This document shows, piece by piece, positions 35,658 through 45,094 of a stretch of DNA of 58,339 nt (the stretch's first letter is position 1; every line of letters begins with the position of its first letter). Made by a program: the position numbers and the translations under genes. The DNA comes from Culturomica sp. (GTDB lineage: Bacteria > Bacteroidota > Bacteroidia > Bacteroidales > Marinifilaceae). Below the pieces are notes generated by a model that searched no databases, had not been told where the DNA came from, and was given only the letters and a program-made list of their open reading frames with translations. The stretch is from contig JAISHE010000066.1 in NCBI GenBank assembly GCA_031262745.1, forward strand, positions 1 through 58,339, given 5' to 3'.

Positions 35658-37109
35658 TTACTTTATGTCAAAAAACTCACGAACAATTTCTCTATCGTCA
35701 AAATGATGCTTCACACCCTTAATCTCCTGATAATCCTCATGCCCCTTGCCCGCAATCAAAACCATATCGCCTTTTGATGCCAAAGTGAGAGCAGTTCTTA
35801 TGGCTTCCCTCCTATCCGTTATCGCAAGCACATTCTTTTTATATTCGTCGGCAACTCCGGCTTTCATATCGTTGATTATCATTTCCGGATCTTCACTGCG
35901 AGGATTGTCGGACGTGAGTATTACGCGATCACTCAAACGACATGAAACTTCTGCCATTTCCGGACGTTTCGTCTTATCTCTGTCGCCGCCTGCACCTACA
36001 ACGGTGATGATAACGTTAGAACCCTTTCTAAGATTTTTTATCGTTGAAAGAACGTTTTCCAAAGCATCCGGTGTGTGAGCATAATCAACAATTGCCAAAA
36101 CTCCATCGTTGGAAATAATAGTTTCAAAACGTCCCGCAACAGGTGTCAACGTGCTCAAATGTCGCAACACTTCATCCTTATCAAAACCAAGCAGAACAGC
36201 TGCAGCATAAACCGCCAAAAGATTGTAGGCATTGAAATCACCTGTGAACTTTGTCCACACTTCTTTGCCGTCAATCGACAACAACATCCCGTCCAAATGT
36301 TTCTCGATTATTTTTGCGTTAAAATCACCCGCACCGCGACAGGAGTATAAATACTTGCTTGCCTTTGTGTTCTGCAACATGACCGCACCGTTTTTATCGT
36401 CTGCATTCGACAATGCAAACGCTTCTGCATTCAAACCGTCAAAAAAACCTTTTTTAGCTTCTATATATGCTTTGAACGTCTTATGGTAATCCAAATGATC
36501 ATGAGTTATATTGGAAAAAATTCCGCCGGTAAATTTCAAACCGGCTATACGTTTCTGGTCAACCGCATGGGAACTCACTTCCATAAAAGCGTAGTCGCAA
36601 CCGGCTTCCGACATTTGATGAAGTAATTTGTTTATTTCCAAAGCATCCGGAGTTGTGTGAGTGGCATAAACCGGAAGGTCGTCAACATAATTGCAAACCG
36701 TAGAAAGTAGACCGGCTTTATGACCGAATAAACGTGCAACATTATAAAGTAAGGTAGCCGTCGTTGTTTTACCGTTTGTTCCGGTTACTCCGACCAATCG
36801 CAATTGCTCCGACGGATTACCATAATAATTGGAAGCAATTTTGCCCAAAGCTTCGGAAGAATCATTAACTTTCACATAAACCGCATTATTCGTTTCGGTC
36901 GGCAAAGTTTCGCAAACCACTGCCGCAGTACCCTGTTCCAATGCCTTAGCAATATAGTCATGACCGTCTGTTTTCACTCCCCTTTGGGCAACAAATAAAT
37001 CACCCTTGCCGACTTTGCGCGAGTCAAATTGTACGGAATTTATTTCAACATCAGCATCACCGATAATATCTTCATAATTAACACCCTTGATTAATTCTTT
37101 TAGTTGCAT
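35658..37109 (-). CDS. murE: MurE, UDP-MurNAc-tripeptide synthetase (meso-DAP type)
   Basis: MurE adds the third stem residue. ATP loop GTNGKTTT is at 110-117. The substrate motif DNPRSEDP near the C-terminus is that of the meso-diaminopimelate-adding enzymes, so the stem peptide should contain meso-DAP, as expected for Bacteroidales. The length is 483 residues. murF, often next to murE in other phyla, is not in the cluster. Confidence 0.97.
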   Translation of the reverse strand: MQLKELIKGVNYEDIIGDADVEINSVQFDSRKVGKGDLFVAQRGVKTDGHDYIAKALEQGTAAVVCETLPTETNNAVYVKVNDSSEALGKIASNYYGNPSEQLRLVGVTGTNGKTTTATLLYNVARLFGHKAGLLSTVCNYVDDLPVYATHTTPDALEINKLLHQMSEAGCDYAFMEVSSHAVDQKRIAGLKFTGGIFSNITHDHLDYHKTFKAYIEAKKGFFDGLNAEAFALSNADDKNGAVMLQNTKASKYLYSCRGAGDFNAKIIEKHLDGMLLSIDGKEVWTKFTGDFNAYNLLAVYAAAVLLGFDKDEVLRHLSTLTPVAGRFETIISNDGVLAIVDYAHTPDALENVLSTIKNLRKGSNVIITVVGAGGDRDKTKRPEMAEVSCRLSDRVILTSDNPRSEDPEMIINDMKAGVADEYKKNVLAITDRREAIRTALTLASKGDMVLIAGKGHEDYQEIKGVKHHFDDREIVREFFDIK

Positions 37110-37139
37110 GATAGTATAATTTCTTTTTATTACTTGTAT

Positions 37140-39245
37140 TTATCTTAATTCGATTTCTATTCTTTTTCCTTCTTCACCTATTTTTGTGCCCGCTCGCAAA
37201 GACTGAGAAGCAACCATTCCGCTACCGTGAAACGTAACGATCAGTCCGGCATTCTCCAAAATGTAGAGCGCATCACGTAACCCCATTCCTATAACATTCG
37301 GAACAAGATTGTTGTGCAACTTTCGAGGCTTCAAAAGCATATCTTCCGTTTCATCCGAAAATGTAAGCACCCAATCCGTCTGATCCACACCTTCTTCTTC
37401 ACAATCAATGTTTAACTCATTAAAAATATTTTCAAAATCCTGTTTATAACCGTTTTTACTTACAGGTATCGTTTTTTGAGGCTCTTGCTCCTCTTCATCT
37501 ATTTCAAGGTATGACATCGCATGCACTTTGTCCGCAATCTCTCTGAAAACCGGACTTGAAACCTGACTTGCATAATAACCGATTGCACGTGAAGGTTTAT
37601 CAATAACTACAAGGCACGAAAACAACGGTCTATCGGCAGGAAAATAACCCACAAAACTTGCACGATATTCCCTTGCACTTTTCATGGATGATGTGATTGC
37701 CGTACCCGTTTTACCTGCCAAAGCGTAGTTAGGAGTGTAAATATTTTTTGCCGTACCGTTTTCAACAACTCCCACAAGCAGTTCCCTTACTTTTCTCAAG
37801 GTGCTGCGACTGCATATCATTCCACCCACCTCTTCCGTAGGATAACTCTTTATCAATTCGCCGTTTTGTCTGATTTCTTTCACAATACGCGGACGCATAC
37901 GCTGACCGTCATTCGCTATGGCATTGTAGAAAGCAAGTAATTGCAAAGGAGTGAGTTCTATTTCATAACCGACACTCATCCAAGGTAATGAAATTCCCGA
38001 CCAGCCTTTACCTCCCGGACGTTTTATGAACGGTAAACCTTCACCCTTAAAAGGTATCCCCGTAGGTTTATTTAAACCCATTCCGTAGAGTCTGTCAACA
38101 AAACGGGAAGGTTTATCTTTATATTTATCGTTGATTAATTTTGTGAGACCGTTTGAGGAGATTTCAAAAATATGCCTTATACTTTCACGACCTATCTTTT
38201 TGTTGTCGGATTCGGTCATAGTAGCCTCATAAAAGGTGTAACTACCTTTGCCACCCAAATCCACTGTATCATTCAAATCATAAACACCGTCCTCCAAAAC
38301 AGCAATCATAGTCGCCGTTTTCATCACCGAACCGAAAACAATAGAATTGCGAATGGCAATATTTAATTGTTCGGTGTAGCTGCCGGAAGAGGTACGAGAT
38401 AAATTGCTTATCGCCTTAACATCGCCCGTTTTAACATCCATCAATATAGCAGTACCGCTTTCGGCTTCAAACTTCTCCAACTGTTTCAACAAAGCATTAT
38501 GAACAATATCCTGATAGTCCACATCAATAGTGGTGATAACATCATAACCGTCCTCCGGATCAGTCAAAGGCACCGGCACTTGTATACCCGACATCATACG
38601 CATTACACTTTTGCCGGAAACTCCCTTCAATTCGTTCTCAAAAGCCGCTTCAATGCCTCTAAGACCTTCCTTATCATCCTCTTGCGACGCTTTTAATGAT
38701 CCAAGCATCGATTTAGCAAGCTCGCCGTGAGGTAAATTACGCTCACTTGTTTCTTCAGCTATCAAACCGCCCAAATTAGGTCCGTATCGAAAAATCGGGA
38801 ACTTACGTATTTCCTCCATTTCGGCAAAATTCACCTTCCTCTTGTTAATTCTAAAATAACGTCTGCCTTTATTTCTTGCATCTTTCAAAAGTTGTTTATA
38901 ATGAGCCTGTGAAGCATCCTTGAAAAACTTGGAAAGACAAAGAGATAAACTGTCTATATCGTTCTTAAAACAAGTTTCACTTTGCACGGAATCAACTTTC
39001 GCATCAAAATAAATATGGTAATAAGACATCGTCGTGGCAAGAATTCTGCCGTCGGCAGCACATATATTGCCTCTGTTTGAAGGTACTTCAAAAGAAGTAA
39101 ATTTTCTTGGAGTAGATTTATTTATCCACTTTTCACTTTCAAAAAACTGTAAACGTATAATCTGAAATAAAATGGCACCGGCAACCAACAACATTAATAT
39201 ATATATCAATGCTATACGCCATATCATTTCATTCTTCATCGACAT
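37140..39245 (-). CDS. ftsI: FtsI-type class B penicillin-binding protein with PASTA domain
   Basis: This is the division-specific transpeptidase. One N-terminal membrane helix (about 9-30) precedes a pedestal domain and the transpeptidase domain with S306-V-M-K309, S363-S-N365 and a KTG motif in LAGKTGTAI. The usual PGS before the catalytic serine is replaced by FGS. A C-terminal PASTA domain (about 635-701, NVIGMGLRDALYILENAGL) follows. It lies 15 bp after ftsL, with which it should form the divisome core. Confidence 0.95.
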   Translation of the reverse strand: MSMKNEMIWRIALIYILMLLVAGAILFQIIRLQFFESEKWINKSTPRKFTSFEVPSNRGNICAADGRILATTMSYYHIYFDAKVDSVQSETCFKNDIDSLSLCLSKFFKDASQAHYKQLLKDARNKGRRYFRINKRKVNFAEMEEIRKFPIFRYGPNLGGLIAEETSERNLPHGELAKSMLGSLKASQEDDKEGLRGIEAAFENELKGVSGKSVMRMMSGIQVPVPLTDPEDGYDVITTIDVDYQDIVHNALLKQLEKFEAESGTAILMDVKTGDVKAISNLSRTSSGSYTEQLNIAIRNSIVFGSVMKTATMIAVLEDGVYDLNDTVDLGGKGSYTFYEATMTESDNKKIGRESIRHIFEISSNGLTKLINDKYKDKPSRFVDRLYGMGLNKPTGIPFKGEGLPFIKRPGGKGWSGISLPWMSVGYEIELTPLQLLAFYNAIANDGQRMRPRIVKEIRQNGELIKSYPTEEVGGMICSRSTLRKVRELLVGVVENGTAKNIYTPNYALAGKTGTAITSSMKSAREYRASFVGYFPADRPLFSCLVVIDKPSRAIGYYASQVSSPVFREIADKVHAMSYLEIDEEEQEPQKTIPVSKNGYKQDFENIFNELNIDCEEEGVDQTDWVLTFSDETEDMLLKPRKLHNNLVPNVIGMGLRDALYILENAGLIVTFHGSGMVASQSLRAGTKIGEEGKRIEIELR

Positions 39246-39260
39246 CCTGCAATCACTTTA

Positions 39261-39638
39261 CTATTTATACAATTTCACCGGAGGAACTTTACTCTCCTGC
39301 AATTCCAAACCCGCTTCTTCTATCCGCTCTTTAACTTCCGATTGTTTACTGATTTTCATCAATTCCGAAGAGTAGGTGGCAGATTTGAATCTAAACATCT
39401 TTACATCTTTTTCCAATTGACGCTTAGTTATGTATAAATTTTCTGCTCTATAATTATTATAAATATACAACATAGCCAAACACACAAGAAATAGAATAAA
39501 TTTCAGATGTTTACGCATACCTTTGGAAACAAGCGTATCACCGTCCAAAAGTCCTTTCACGGAAGCATTTACACTTTCTCTCACCTCCTCTGTGGGCGTA
39601 ATGAAATCTTTGCTTTTATTAAACCATGACATTTTCAT
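39261..39638 (-). CDS. FtsL-like divisome protein (Bacteroidota type)
   Basis: The 125-residue protein has a cytoplasmic Lys- and Ser-rich N-terminus (about 1-45), one membrane helix (FILFLVCLAMLYIYNNY, about 48-64) and a periplasmic coiled coil ending in GLELQESKVPPVKLYK. The size, topology and position between rsmH and ftsI mark it as FtsL, although sequence similarity to E. coli FtsL is low. Confidence 0.88.
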   Translation of the reverse strand: MKMSWFNKSKDFITPTEEVRESVNASVKGLLDGDTLVSKGMRKHLKFILFLVCLAMLYIYNNYRAENLYITKRQLEKDVKMFRFKSATYSSELMKISKQSEVKERIEEAGLELQESKVPPVKLYK

Positions 39639-39644
39639 CTCTTC

Positions 39645-40544
39645 TCAAATTTTTTCCGCAATTCTCAACTTTGCACTGCGTGAACGAGGATTTACGTTAA
39701 TCTCTTCTTCCGACGGTGTTATAACTTTCCTATTTATTTCTAAAAAATCTCTCCTCACATCCCCAAATATCGGATCCTTCTCCACTTTACCTTCAAAGTT
39801 ACCGCTTTTAAAAAAGTTTTTCACAATTCTGTCTTCAAGAGAATGATACGTTATCACCACCATACGACCACCCGATTTCAATACATCTCTACCTCTTTCC
39901 AACATTTCTTGCAAAGCATCCAACTCTCCGTTAACTTCAATTCTCAAAGCCTGATAAAGACGTGCCAAGTATTTATTTACCTTTATTTTAGGAATCACTA
40001 CCGCTATTGCATCGTTCAAGTCCGTAGAAGTAACTATTTTTTGGCTCTCTCTTGCTTTTACAATCATTGCTGCTGTTCGTCCGGCATTTTCAAGTTCGCC
40101 GTAATCCCTAAAAATCCTCACCAAGTCGGCTTCCGAATAAGTGTTAAGCACATCCGCTGCGTTTAATTTGCTACGTCTGTTCATCCTCATATCAAGCTCC
40201 GAATCAAAACGAAATGAAAATCCTCTGTCGGCTTCGTCAAACTCATGGGAAGAAACACCCAAATCCGCCAAAATCCCGTCCACTTTGTCAAATCCGTAGT
40301 ACCGCAAAAAATTACGCAAATACTTAAAATTATGGTTCACAAATATAAAATGTTCATCATCCGGCACATTACGCAAAGCATCTTCGTCTTGATCAAAACC
40401 AATCAAACGACCGCCTTTCAAATGCTTCAAAATTGCCCTCGAATGTCCGCCACCGCCAAAGGTGAGATCCAAATAAACCCCATCGGGATTTATATTTAAT
40501 CCGTCAACAACTTCGTTAAGCAACACAGGCACGTGATATTCCAT
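39645..40544 (-). CDS. rsmH: RsmH, 16S rRNA C1402 N4-methyltransferase
   Basis: RsmH (MraW) methylates C1402 in the 30S P site. The protein starts MEYHVPVLLNEVVDGL and has the SAM loop DLTFGGGGHSRAIL and the catalytic region DLGVSSHEFDEADRGFSFRFDSELDMRM. The open frame extends to 40604, but that Met lies in the -33 promoter element, and family alignment supports the Met at 40544 (299 residues). It is the first gene of the dcw cluster; mraZ, which normally precedes it, is absent. Confidence 0.96.
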   Translation of the reverse strand: MEYHVPVLLNEVVDGLNINPDGVYLDLTFGGGGHSRAILKHLKGGRLIGFDQDEDALRNVPDDEHFIFVNHNFKYLRNFLRYYGFDKVDGILADLGVSSHEFDEADRGFSFRFDSELDMRMNRRSKLNAADVLNTYSEADLVRIFRDYGELENAGRTAAMIVKARESQKIVTSTDLNDAIAVVIPKIKVNKYLARLYQALRIEVNGELDALQEMLERGRDVLKSGGRMVVITYHSLEDRIVKNFFKSGNFEGKVEKDPIFGDVRRDFLEINRKVITPSEEEINVNPRSRSAKLRIAEKI

Positions 40545-40573
40545 ATTTCTACCGTAAAAAACATGTAAAAATA

Positions 40574-40605
40574 CAAAATTATTCTCATTCTCATAACTTG
40601 ACAAA
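40574..40605 (-). promoter_or_regulatory. Promoter of the dcw cluster
   Basis: On the minus strand TTTG (40602-40605) and TAATTTTG (40574-40581) are 20 nt apart. The predicted leader is about 25 nt. With no MraZ-binding repeats and no mraZ gene, regulation probably differs from the usual mraZ-led clusters. Confidence 0.65.
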
Positions 40606-40637
40606 ATGGTATTTCAAACTATTATCTCATTTTTTTG

Positions 40638-40645
40638 TACTTTTG
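40638..40645 (+). promoter_or_regulatory. -7 element just before the Yip1-like gene
   Basis: TACTTTTG is a full TAnnTTTG match. The transcript would start at about 40649-40650, exactly at a GTG codon in the reading frame of the next gene, so the mRNA may be leaderless. It lies back to back with the dcw promoter. Confidence 0.5.
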
Positions 40646-40649
40646 CTCC

Positions 40650-41222
40650 GTGATTATAATCGAATATATAAATTTTAAACTAAAACGCCTGATTGCGTTG
40701 TTGTTACATCCTCGAATGGAGTGGCAAAATATATTTCCGGAAACAAATACGGAGAATATTTTTAAAAGCTACGTCATTCCATTTAGTGTTGCAACAACCA
40801 TTTTAACATTTCCGATTAATCTTATTTCACATACTTTGCTTTATACCTTACTTAACTCCTTGTGTGAACTTACCGCATCTATCGGAGGAACATATATTGC
40901 ATTCATCTGTGTAAAAGAATATCTTTCCGGCAACATAAAACACTCTCAGGACACTGAACGGAAACTAATTTATTACAGCTCATTAATATTCGTAGTATTC
41001 AACATCTTGGGTTCCGCCACAGAACTGTATTTTCTAAGTCAAGTGCTTACATTGATCAGTATTGCATCTTTGCGAACACTCTACTTCGGTATAAAAGCAA
41101 TTAAAACATCGGTGAATAAAACCAATCTTTTTATCATTTCCGCTCTCACTATAATTTGTCTACCTTTAATTATTAAAAGACTTTTAATGATTGTTCTTCA
41201 TCTACCCGCAATAAACCTATAA
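40650..41222 (+). CDS. Yip1-like integral membrane protein
   Basis: The protein has a basic N-terminus with LKRLIALLLHPRMEWQNI and then four to five membrane helices. This fits the small Yip1-domain proteins of Bacteroidota, whose role is not known. The frame opens at a TTG at 40635, but this lies upstream of the predicted transcript start, so the GTG at 40650 (190 residues) is preferred; an ATG at the internal HPRMEW is a third choice. smpB follows after 3 bp and is probably cotranscribed. Confidence 0.72.
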   Translation: MIIIEYINFKLKRLIALLLHPRMEWQNIFPETNTENIFKSYVIPFSVATTILTFPINLISHTLLYTLLNSLCELTASIGGTYIAFICVKEYLSGNIKHSQDTERKLIYYSSLIFVVFNILGSATELYFLSQVLTLISIASLRTLYFGIKAIKTSVNKTNLFIISALTIICLPLIIKRLLMIVLHLPAINL

Positions 41223-41225
41223 AAT

Positions 41226-41678
41226 ATGGTACAACAAAATATCAACATACGTAACAAACGCGCTTCCTTCGACTACGAATTCATAGAAGAATATACGGCA
41301 GGTATTGTGCTCACAGGCACGGAAATAAAATCCCTTAGAGCAGGGAAAGCAAGCCTTGTAGATTCGTTTTGTTATTTTCATAAAGGGGAACTTTGGAGCA
41401 GAGGTATTCATATAGCCGAATATCGACTTGGGACTTACTATAACCACGAAGAAAAGCGCGAACGTAAACTGTTACTAACACACAAGGAACTACAACGCTT
41501 GGAGCGAAACGTCAAAGAAAGCGGCTTAACTATCATACCGGTTCGCATGTTCATAAACGAAAAAGGTTGGGCAAAAGTACGTATCGCACTTGCAAAAGGT
41601 AAAAAGGTTTACGATAAACGCGAAACCCTCAAAAGTAAAGACGCTAAAAAAGACATGGATAGAGCAATGAAAAGGTAA
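41226..41678 (+). CDS. smpB: SmpB, tmRNA-binding protein
   Basis: SmpB carries tmRNA to stalled ribosomes. The 150-residue protein shows the family segments [31 protein letters not shown], then [16 protein letters not shown] [20 protein letters not shown] in the C-terminal tail that enters the mRNA channel. The tmRNA gene itself is not found in this window. Confidence 0.97.
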   Translation: MVQQNINIRNKRASFDYEFIEEYTAGIVLTGTEIKSLRAGKASLVDSFCYFHKGELWSRGIHIAEYRLGTYYNHEEKRERKLLLTHKELQRLERNVKESGLTIIPVRMFINEKGWAKVRIALAKGKKVYDKRETLKSKDAKKDMDRAMKR

Positions 41679-41739
41679 TTTATTTTAGTATCTTCGCACG
41701 TCTTTTTTTATAATAAATAATGTAATCATATATAATATC

Positions 41740-43047
41740 ATGTATCAAGGAATTAAAACTGTTTCTTTTGAAGAAGCCGTGAAAATTGTAAAATCCGGCG
41801 ACCGTATCCACATTCATAGCGTGGCATGCGCACCTCAAGGTCTTATCCAAGCTCTTTGTGAAAGAGGAAGGAAAGGCGAATTAAAAGACGTAAAACTGCA
41901 ACACCTTCACACAGAAGGACCGGCACCTTACGCAGGTAAAGAATTTGAAGGGATCTTCTTTCTTGAATCTTTTTTTGTAGGTTCAAACGTAAGAAAAGAC
42001 ACTCAGGAAGGTTGGGCTGACTATATCCCTGTCCATCTAAGTGAAACCCAAAAATTAATTAGAAGTGGTATCCTACCCGTTGACGTGGCTATGATACAAG
42101 TTTGTCCTCCGGATAAACACGGTTACGTTTCAATGGGAACCTCCGTTGACACCACATTAGCCGCCGTGCAAACTGCAAAAACAGTTATAGCGGTAATCAA
42201 TCCTAATGTACCGCGAGCTTGGGGTGATGCAATGATTAAACTTTCCGATATTGATATCTTCTGTGAAGACAACACTCCGCTTCTTGAAGCTCACACTTCC
42301 GTGCTGTCCGAACAAGATGTACAAATAGGTAAAAACTGTGCATCATTGATTGAAGACGGTGCAACGTTGCAAATGGGCATCGGTTCAATTCCTAATGCTG
42401 TGCTCTCGCAACTCGGTAATCACAAAAATCTCGGTATCCACACCGAAATGTTTGCCGACGGAGTGTTGCCGCTCTATTACAAAGGTGTTATCAACAACAT
42501 GAATAAAAAGCTTGATAAAGGTAAAATCGTTTCCACCTTCCTTATGGGTTCAAAAGAAGTCTACGACTTCATTGATGATAATCCGGCAGTGGCAATGATG
42601 GATGTGGGCTACACAAACGATCCGTTTATAATCGCTCAGCAACCTAAAATGACGGCTATCAACTCAGCTTTGTCGGTTGACATCACGGGACAAGTGAATG
42701 CGGACTCTCTCGGTTGCAAGTTTTACAGCGGTAGCGGCGGTCAATTAGACTTCATACGCGGTGCGGCAGCCAGCGAAGGCGGTAAACCTATAATTGCATT
42801 ACCCGCAGTTACCAATAAAGGCGTAAGTAAAATATCTCCCACACTGCTAAACGGTGCAGGAGTTGTTACAACACGTTTCGACGTTCATTACGTGGTTACC
42901 GAATTCGGTGTTGCCGACCTTTACGGTAAAACGCTTCAAGCACGTGCAAAGGAAATGATTCGTATCTCCCACCCCGACCATCAGGAAGAATTGGACAAAG
43001 CCGCTTTTGAAAGGTTCGGCAGTCATTTCCACTTTGTAAATAAATAA
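41740..43047 (+). CDS. Acetyl-CoA hydrolase/transferase family CoA-transferase
   Basis: The 435-residue protein is a class I CoA-transferase of the 4-hydroxybutyrate and butyryl-CoA:acetate CoA-transferase group. The catalytic glutamate is probably E236 in GIHTEMFADG. The glycine-rich GGQLDFIRGAA and the ending VTEFGVADLYGKTL are family marks. It could use acetate to release butyrate, propionate or succinate from CoA, as in gut fermenters; the substrate is not decided by sequence. It precedes the dGTPase gene by 21 bp. Confidence 0.9.
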   Translation: MYQGIKTVSFEEAVKIVKSGDRIHIHSVACAPQGLIQALCERGRKGELKDVKLQHLHTEGPAPYAGKEFEGIFFLESFFVGSNVRKDTQEGWADYIPVHLSETQKLIRSGILPVDVAMIQVCPPDKHGYVSMGTSVDTTLAAVQTAKTVIAVINPNVPRAWGDAMIKLSDIDIFCEDNTPLLEAHTSVLSEQDVQIGKNCASLIEDGATLQMGIGSIPNAVLSQLGNHKNLGIHTEMFADGVLPLYYKGVINNMNKKLDKGKIVSTFLMGSKEVYDFIDDNPAVAMMDVGYTNDPFIIAQQPKMTAINSALSVDITGQVNADSLGCKFYSGSGGQLDFIRGAAASEGGKPIIALPAVTNKGVSKISPTLLNGAGVVTTRFDVHYVVTEFGVADLYGKTLQARAKEMIRISHPDHQEELDKAAFERFGSHFHFVNK

Positions 43048-43068
43048 ATACGTACAAACCGCAACCGA

Positions 43069-44415
43069 ATGAATTGGAACAAACTTTTATTAGCAAAACG
43101 TTATCATCCCGGAAATCATACATCGTTGTTTCATACCAACGACAGATCTCTTTTCCAAAGGGATTATGACAGGCTAATATTTTCCTCTCCGTTTAGACGG
43201 TTGCAAAACAAAACCCAAGTATTTCCATTGCCGCGTAATATTTTTGTTCACAATCGACTTACACATAGTTTGGAAGTGGCATCCGTAGGCAGATCACTTG
43301 GTAATAAGGTTGCCCAATTTCTTAAACAAAAGACGGAATTGGATAACCCCGAATTATTGGAAGAGATAGGCACTATTGTCAGTACTGCCTGTCTCGCCCA
43401 TGATTTGGGTAACCCGCCTTTCGGACATTCGGGAGAAGAAGCTATTTCAACTTTTTTCAGCGAAGGTGAAGGTTTGTATTTAAAAAAACTGCTCACGGAT
43501 GAAGAATGGGCAGATTTGAGCCACTTTGAGGGAAATGCCAACGCTTTCCGGCTGCTCACCCACAATTTCAACGGTAGAAGACCGGGAGGATACACAATGA
43601 CCTACACAACACTTGCTTCTGTAGTCAAGTATCCTTACGAGTCGCTCGCATCTCACAACAATCATAAGTACGGATTCTTTCAAAGCGAAAAACCTACTTT
43701 CATCGAGATTGCAGACATTCTCGGTTTGATAAAGGTTAGCGAAAAACCTATGCGCTATTGTCGGCATCCGCTTGTTTACCTTGTGGAAGCTGCCGACGAT
43801 ATTTGCTACCAGATTATGGACATTGAGGATTCCCACAAGATGAAAATCCTTTCCTACGATGAAACCGTTGATATTTTAGAAAACTTCTATGATAAAAACG
43901 ACGATAAGGAGGATTTAAAGATTATCAACCGCACTTTCAAAGTGGTTACGGATATTAACGAGCGTATCGCTTTCCTACGTGCCGGCATAATCAATAAACT
44001 CATTAACGCCTGTTCCGAAGTGTTTTTCAACAACTACGAAGCAATAATGGAAGGTAAGTTTGACAGCACACTTATTAAAAGATTAACCGGTGTCAATAAA
44101 ACCGCATACGAAGCATGCTCGGAATTGGCATACAGAAAGATTTATCATTCAAGCATCGTTACACAAATACAAATTGCAGGTTTCAAGATTCTTGCCACCC
44201 TTCTAAAAGAGTACTCCGATGCCATTTTAAAGCCCGAAACCTATTATGCCCGTAATTTGCTTTCGATTATGCCGGAGCAATACCAAGTGAGTAGCGACGC
44301 TTCAATGTACACAAAGGTTCAAACCGTAATCGACTACGTTTCCGGCATGACCGATTCTTACGCCCTCAATCTTTATCGCAAGATTAAAGGCATTGAAGTG
44401 CCTGAAATAAGTTGA
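43069..44415 (+). CDS. dgt: Deoxyguanosinetriphosphate triphosphohydrolase (dGTPase)
   Basis: The HD-domain enzyme hydrolyses dNTPs, mainly dGTP, to the nucleoside and triphosphate. The N-terminal DRLIFSSPFRRLQNKTQVFP, the first His in HNRLTHSLEVASVGR and the HD motif in ACLAHDLGNPPFGHSGE (about 110-126) are present. The downstream YLVEAADDICYQIMDIED carries the fourth metal ligand. The length is 448 residues. Confidence 0.94.
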   Translation: MNWNKLLLAKRYHPGNHTSLFHTNDRSLFQRDYDRLIFSSPFRRLQNKTQVFPLPRNIFVHNRLTHSLEVASVGRSLGNKVAQFLKQKTELDNPELLEEIGTIVSTACLAHDLGNPPFGHSGEEAISTFFSEGEGLYLKKLLTDEEWADLSHFEGNANAFRLLTHNFNGRRPGGYTMTYTTLASVVKYPYESLASHNNHKYGFFQSEKPTFIEIADILGLIKVSEKPMRYCRHPLVYLVEAADDICYQIMDIEDSHKMKILSYDETVDILENFYDKNDDKEDLKIINRTFKVVTDINERIAFLRAGIINKLINACSEVFFNNYEAIMEGKFDSTLIKRLTGVNKTAYEACSELAYRKIYHSSIVTQIQIAGFKILATLLKEYSDAILKPETYYARNLLSIMPEQYQVSSDASMYTKVQTVIDYVSGMTDSYALNLYRKIKGIEVPEIS

Positions 44416-44426
44416 AACTTGCTGTT

Positions 44427-44876
44427 TTAAGCCAACAATTCCTTTACTTTTGCCGAAATTGCTTTGCCGTCCGACTTGCCGGCTAATTGTTTCGTGGCTA
44501 CCCCCATCACTTTACCCATATCCTTTGCCGACGTTGCGCCGACTTCCGCAATGATTTCTTTCAAGGCTTTCGTCAGTTGTTCGTCAGACAACTGTTTGGG
44601 CAAAAAAGTTTGCAACACTGCCACCTGTGCATTTTCTTCTTCGTAAAGATCTGTGCGACCCTGTTCCTTGTAGATATTTGCTGATTCGCTACCTTGTTTT
44701 GCCAACTTTTGAATGATTGCAACAGCTTCTTCATCTGTCAAAACACCATTGCTCCCCGGCTTTGTCTTTGCTTCGAGAAATACTTTCTTTATGTTTCTTA
44801 AAGTGTTGAGCTTTACCTTATCTTGCGATTTCATCGCTTCGGGTATTCCTTTGTTAACTTGTTCTTCTAACGTCAT
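44427..44876 (-). CDS. GatB/YqeY-domain protein
   Basis: The 149-residue helical protein has the YqeY features LRNIKKVFLEAKTK, VAVLQTFLPKQLSDEQL and KDMGKVMGVATKQLAGKSDGKAISAKVKELL. This domain is the tRNA-binding tail of GatB standing alone; its function is not established. In many Bacteroidota it lies after ftsZ at the end of the dcw cluster. Here it is on the other side of the cluster start, convergent with dgt. Confidence 0.92.
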   Translation of the reverse strand: MTLEEQVNKGIPEAMKSQDKVKLNTLRNIKKVFLEAKTKPGSNGVLTDEEAVAIIQKLAKQGSESANIYKEQGRTDLYEEENAQVAVLQTFLPKQLSDEQLTKALKEIIAEVGATSAKDMGKVMGVATKQLAGKSDGKAISAKVKELLA

Positions 44877-44910
44877 TTGATTTATGATTAAATTAATTTT
44901 TCAATTCACA

Positions 44911-44918
44911 CAAAGGTA
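44911..44918 (-). promoter_or_regulatory. -7 element of yqeY
   Basis: On the minus strand this reads TACCTTTG, 34 bp before the start codon. The -33 is not clear. Confidence 0.4.
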
Positions 44919-44963
44919 CTAAAAATCCTATATTTATTATCTATATATCAGTTACCAATAACG

Positions 44964-45006
44964 TAAACAAACTATGTTTATTATCGGATATAATTCGTTA
45001 TTTTTG
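44964..45006 (+). promoter_or_regulatory. dinD promoter with overlapping inverted repeat
   Basis: TATTTTTG (44999-45006) is a full -7 match. The inverted repeat TAAACA-aacta-TGTTTA (44964-44980) covers the -33 position and could be an operator. The 85-nt leader is unusually long for this window. Confidence 0.45.
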
Positions 45007-45094
45007 TGCAGGAGAAGAACGTATGACCAGACTCTTTAAACAGATATAATAACTATGAATGCAATACATATAAAACAATAAAAACTAAAACCTT

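Noticed and set aside
44964..44980. LexA-type SOS box at dinD
   Set aside because: The inverted repeat does not match a LexA consensus I know for this phylum, so only an unnamed operator is suggested.
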